Translations under genes and position numbers: made by a program
Part shown: piece by piece, positions 62,795-64,000 of the stretch
How positions within the stretch are numbered: position 1 is the first letter of the stretch
Layout: each line of letters begins with the position of its first letter
From: Sphingorhabdus sp.
GTDB lineage: Bacteria; Pseudomonadota; Alphaproteobacteria; Sphingomonadales; Sphingomonadaceae
Length of the DNA: 64,000 nucleotides
Direction: 5' to 3'
Assembly: GCA_028279555.1 (NCBI GenBank)
Contig: JANQNO010000005.1
Location: 124,001-188,000 of the forward strand
Notes under the pieces: generated by a model
Database searches by the model: none
The model's input: the letters and a program-made list of their open reading frames with translations, nothing else
Told to the model about the DNA's origin: nothing

Positions 62795-64000
62795 TTGACA
62801 CGGAAATATTTCGGTACCGACGGCATTCGCGGGCGAACCAATCAGGGGGCGATGACTGCCGAAAAGGCGATGAAGGTCGGGCAGGCGGCCGGGCGCCATT
62901 TTCTGCGCGGAGACCACAAACATCGCGTGGTTATCGGAAAGGATACGCGGCTTTCCGGCTATATGGTCGAAAATGCGCTGGTTGCTGGCTTTACCAGTGT
63001 TGGCATGGATGTCGTGCAGTTTGGTCCCTTGCCCACGCCGGGTGTGGCACTGCTCGCCCGGTCGATGCGGGCCGATCTGGGCGTGATGATTTCTGCCAGT
63101 CATAACCCCTACGAGGATAATGGTATAAAGCTGTTCGGTCCCGATGGCTTCAAGCTGTCGGACGAGGATGAGCTGGCCATCGAAAAGCTGATCGACAGCG
63201 AAATTCCTCTGGCCGATGCTGCCGATATTGGCCGTGCCCGACGGATCGAGGATGGCCGAGGCCGCTATATCCACGCTGTCAAGCAATCGGTCCCAGAACA
63301 TGTCCGCTTCGACGGTCTGCATGTGGTTGTCGATTGCGCCAATGGCGCCGCCTATCAGGTTGCACCGACGGCGATCTGGGAAATGGGCGCGAAAGTCACG
63401 ACTATCGGGGTCAATCCCAATGGCAAGAACATCAACGATCGGGTTGGCTCAACGCACGCCGAAACGCTGAGCGAAACTGTCGTTGCGGCAGGCGCGCATA
63501 TTGGCATCGCTCTGGATGGCGATGCCGACCGGCTCATCATTGTTGATGAAAAAGGGCAGGTGGTCGATGGTGACCAGATCATGGCGCTGATCGGCACGCA
63601 AATGAGCCGAAACGGCTTGCTTACCGGTGATGCGATTGTGGCGACAGTCATGTCCAATCTGGGGCTGGAACGCTACCTGGAGGCGCAGCATCTGCAGCTT
63701 GTTCGCACCAAGGTGGGTGACCGCTATGTGCTGGAGGAAATGCGCGCGCGCGGGATCAATGTAGGCGGCGAACAATCCGGCCACATGATCCTTCTCGATC
63801 ACGCGACAACTGGCGATGGAACAGTGACTGCCATGCAGGTGCTTGCGGCGCTGGTGGAAAGCGGGAAGCCGGCCAGCGAATTGCTCCATCTGTTCGATCC
63901 GGTACCGCAGCTGCTTAAAAATGTGCGCTTTTCGGGCGGCAAACCGCTGGAGGATGGCAAGGTGCAATCCGCGATTGCCGATGCGGAAAAGGAACTGGAC
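62795..64000 (+). CDS. glmM: Phosphoglucosamine mutase, 3' end cut off
   Basis: 402 codons are present up to the window edge; about 40 residues should remain. It makes glucosamine-1-phosphate for peptidoglycan and LPS. Start codon TTG 62795 gives [11 protein letters not shown] right at the N-terminus, as in GlmM. Phosphoserine loop [15 protein letters not shown] puts the catalytic Ser at 102; Mg site [10 protein letters not shown]; substrate loop GGEQSGH. A GTG at 62785 would run into a stop. Divergent from the SDF-type transporter. Confidence 0.95.
   Translation, partial: MTRKYFGTDGIRGRTNQGAMTAEKAMKVGQAAGRHFLRGDHKHRVVIGKDTRLSGYMVENALVAGFTSVGMDVVQFGPLPTPGVALLARSMRADLGVMISASHNPYEDNGIKLFGPDGFKLSDEDELAIEKLIDSEIPLADAADIGRARRIEDGRGRYIHAVKQSVPEHVRFDGLHVVVDCANGAAYQVAPTAIWEMGAKVTTIGVNPNGKNINDRVGSTHAETLSETVVAAGAHIGIALDGDADRLIIVDEKGQVVDGDQIMALIGTQMSRNGLLTGDAIVATVMSNLGLERYLEAQHLQLVRTKVGDRYVLEEMRARGINVGGEQSGHMILLDHATTGDGTVTAMQVLAALVESGKPASELLHLFDPVPQLLKNVRFSGGKPLEDGKVQSAIADAEKELD

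Overview
The window looks like chromosomal core DNA of an alphaproteobacterium of the order Sphingomonadales (sphingomonad/erythrobacter type). This rests on moderately GC-rich coding sequence, many 4-bp ATGA and TGATG gene junctions, an F0 operon (atpI-atpB-atpE-atpF'-atpF) without the F1 genes, a hisC-tyrC pair, the ydbH-ynbE-ydbL trio, a TorF-type porin, and a PEP-CTERM-associated set (EpsB-type transferase, PrsK, PrsR, TPR protein). I see no rRNA, tRNA, CRISPR array, prophage or intact insertion sequence.

Layout. 1-15.4 kb is amino-acid metabolism: metX-metW (minus), an esterase, hisC-tyrC, leuA, a nitronate monooxygenase, the minus-strand operon ilvB-ilvN-(4-TM protein)-ilvC, then miaA and serB, which diverge from overlapping start codons. 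15.4-21 kb holds envelope and catabolic genes: a Cys-repeat lipoprotein, alanine dehydrogenase, a TorF-like porin, isovaleryl-CoA dehydrogenase and a small beta-barrel protein. 21-28 kb has a Suv3-like helicase with an S4 protein, ferredoxin fdxA, a sterol-desaturase-like enzyme preceded by a 35-residue small gene and a membrane AraC regulator, and radC. 28-35.5 kb has ydbH-ynbE-ydbL (intermembrane lipid transport), the F0 operon and a SIMPL protein. 35.6-43.8 kb has uvrC, a tiny double-glycine-leader peptide gene, a YdcH protein, creD, hydrolases, an FMN alpha-hydroxyacid oxidase, a zinc peptidase and 3-hydroxybutyrate dehydrogenase. 43.9-49.7 kb has two paralogous membrane-anchored proteins, isocitrate lyase with a small downstream gene, its divergent fatty-acyl-type regulator, manC and a 303-bp element with terminal inverted repeats. 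49.9-56.7 kb is the PEP-CTERM/exopolysaccharide block. 56.7-64 kb has a GntR regulator, nitroreductase, POT peptide transporter, NnrU, aldo/keto reductase, an SDF-type symporter and the 5' part of glmM.

Most of the window is housekeeping. The parts least explained by known families are small: a 51-residue double-glycine-leader cationic peptide with its own palindrome and terminator (37.6-37.9 kb); a secreted repeat protein that fits the 7(1) septoil-knot family (4.5-4.8 kb); a lipoprotein made of eight EGCAA repeats (16.1-16.4 kb); the FGEP-motif anchored protein pair (43.9-44.9 kb); and several palindromic non-coding elements. All calls come from reading the sequence; no database search was run.
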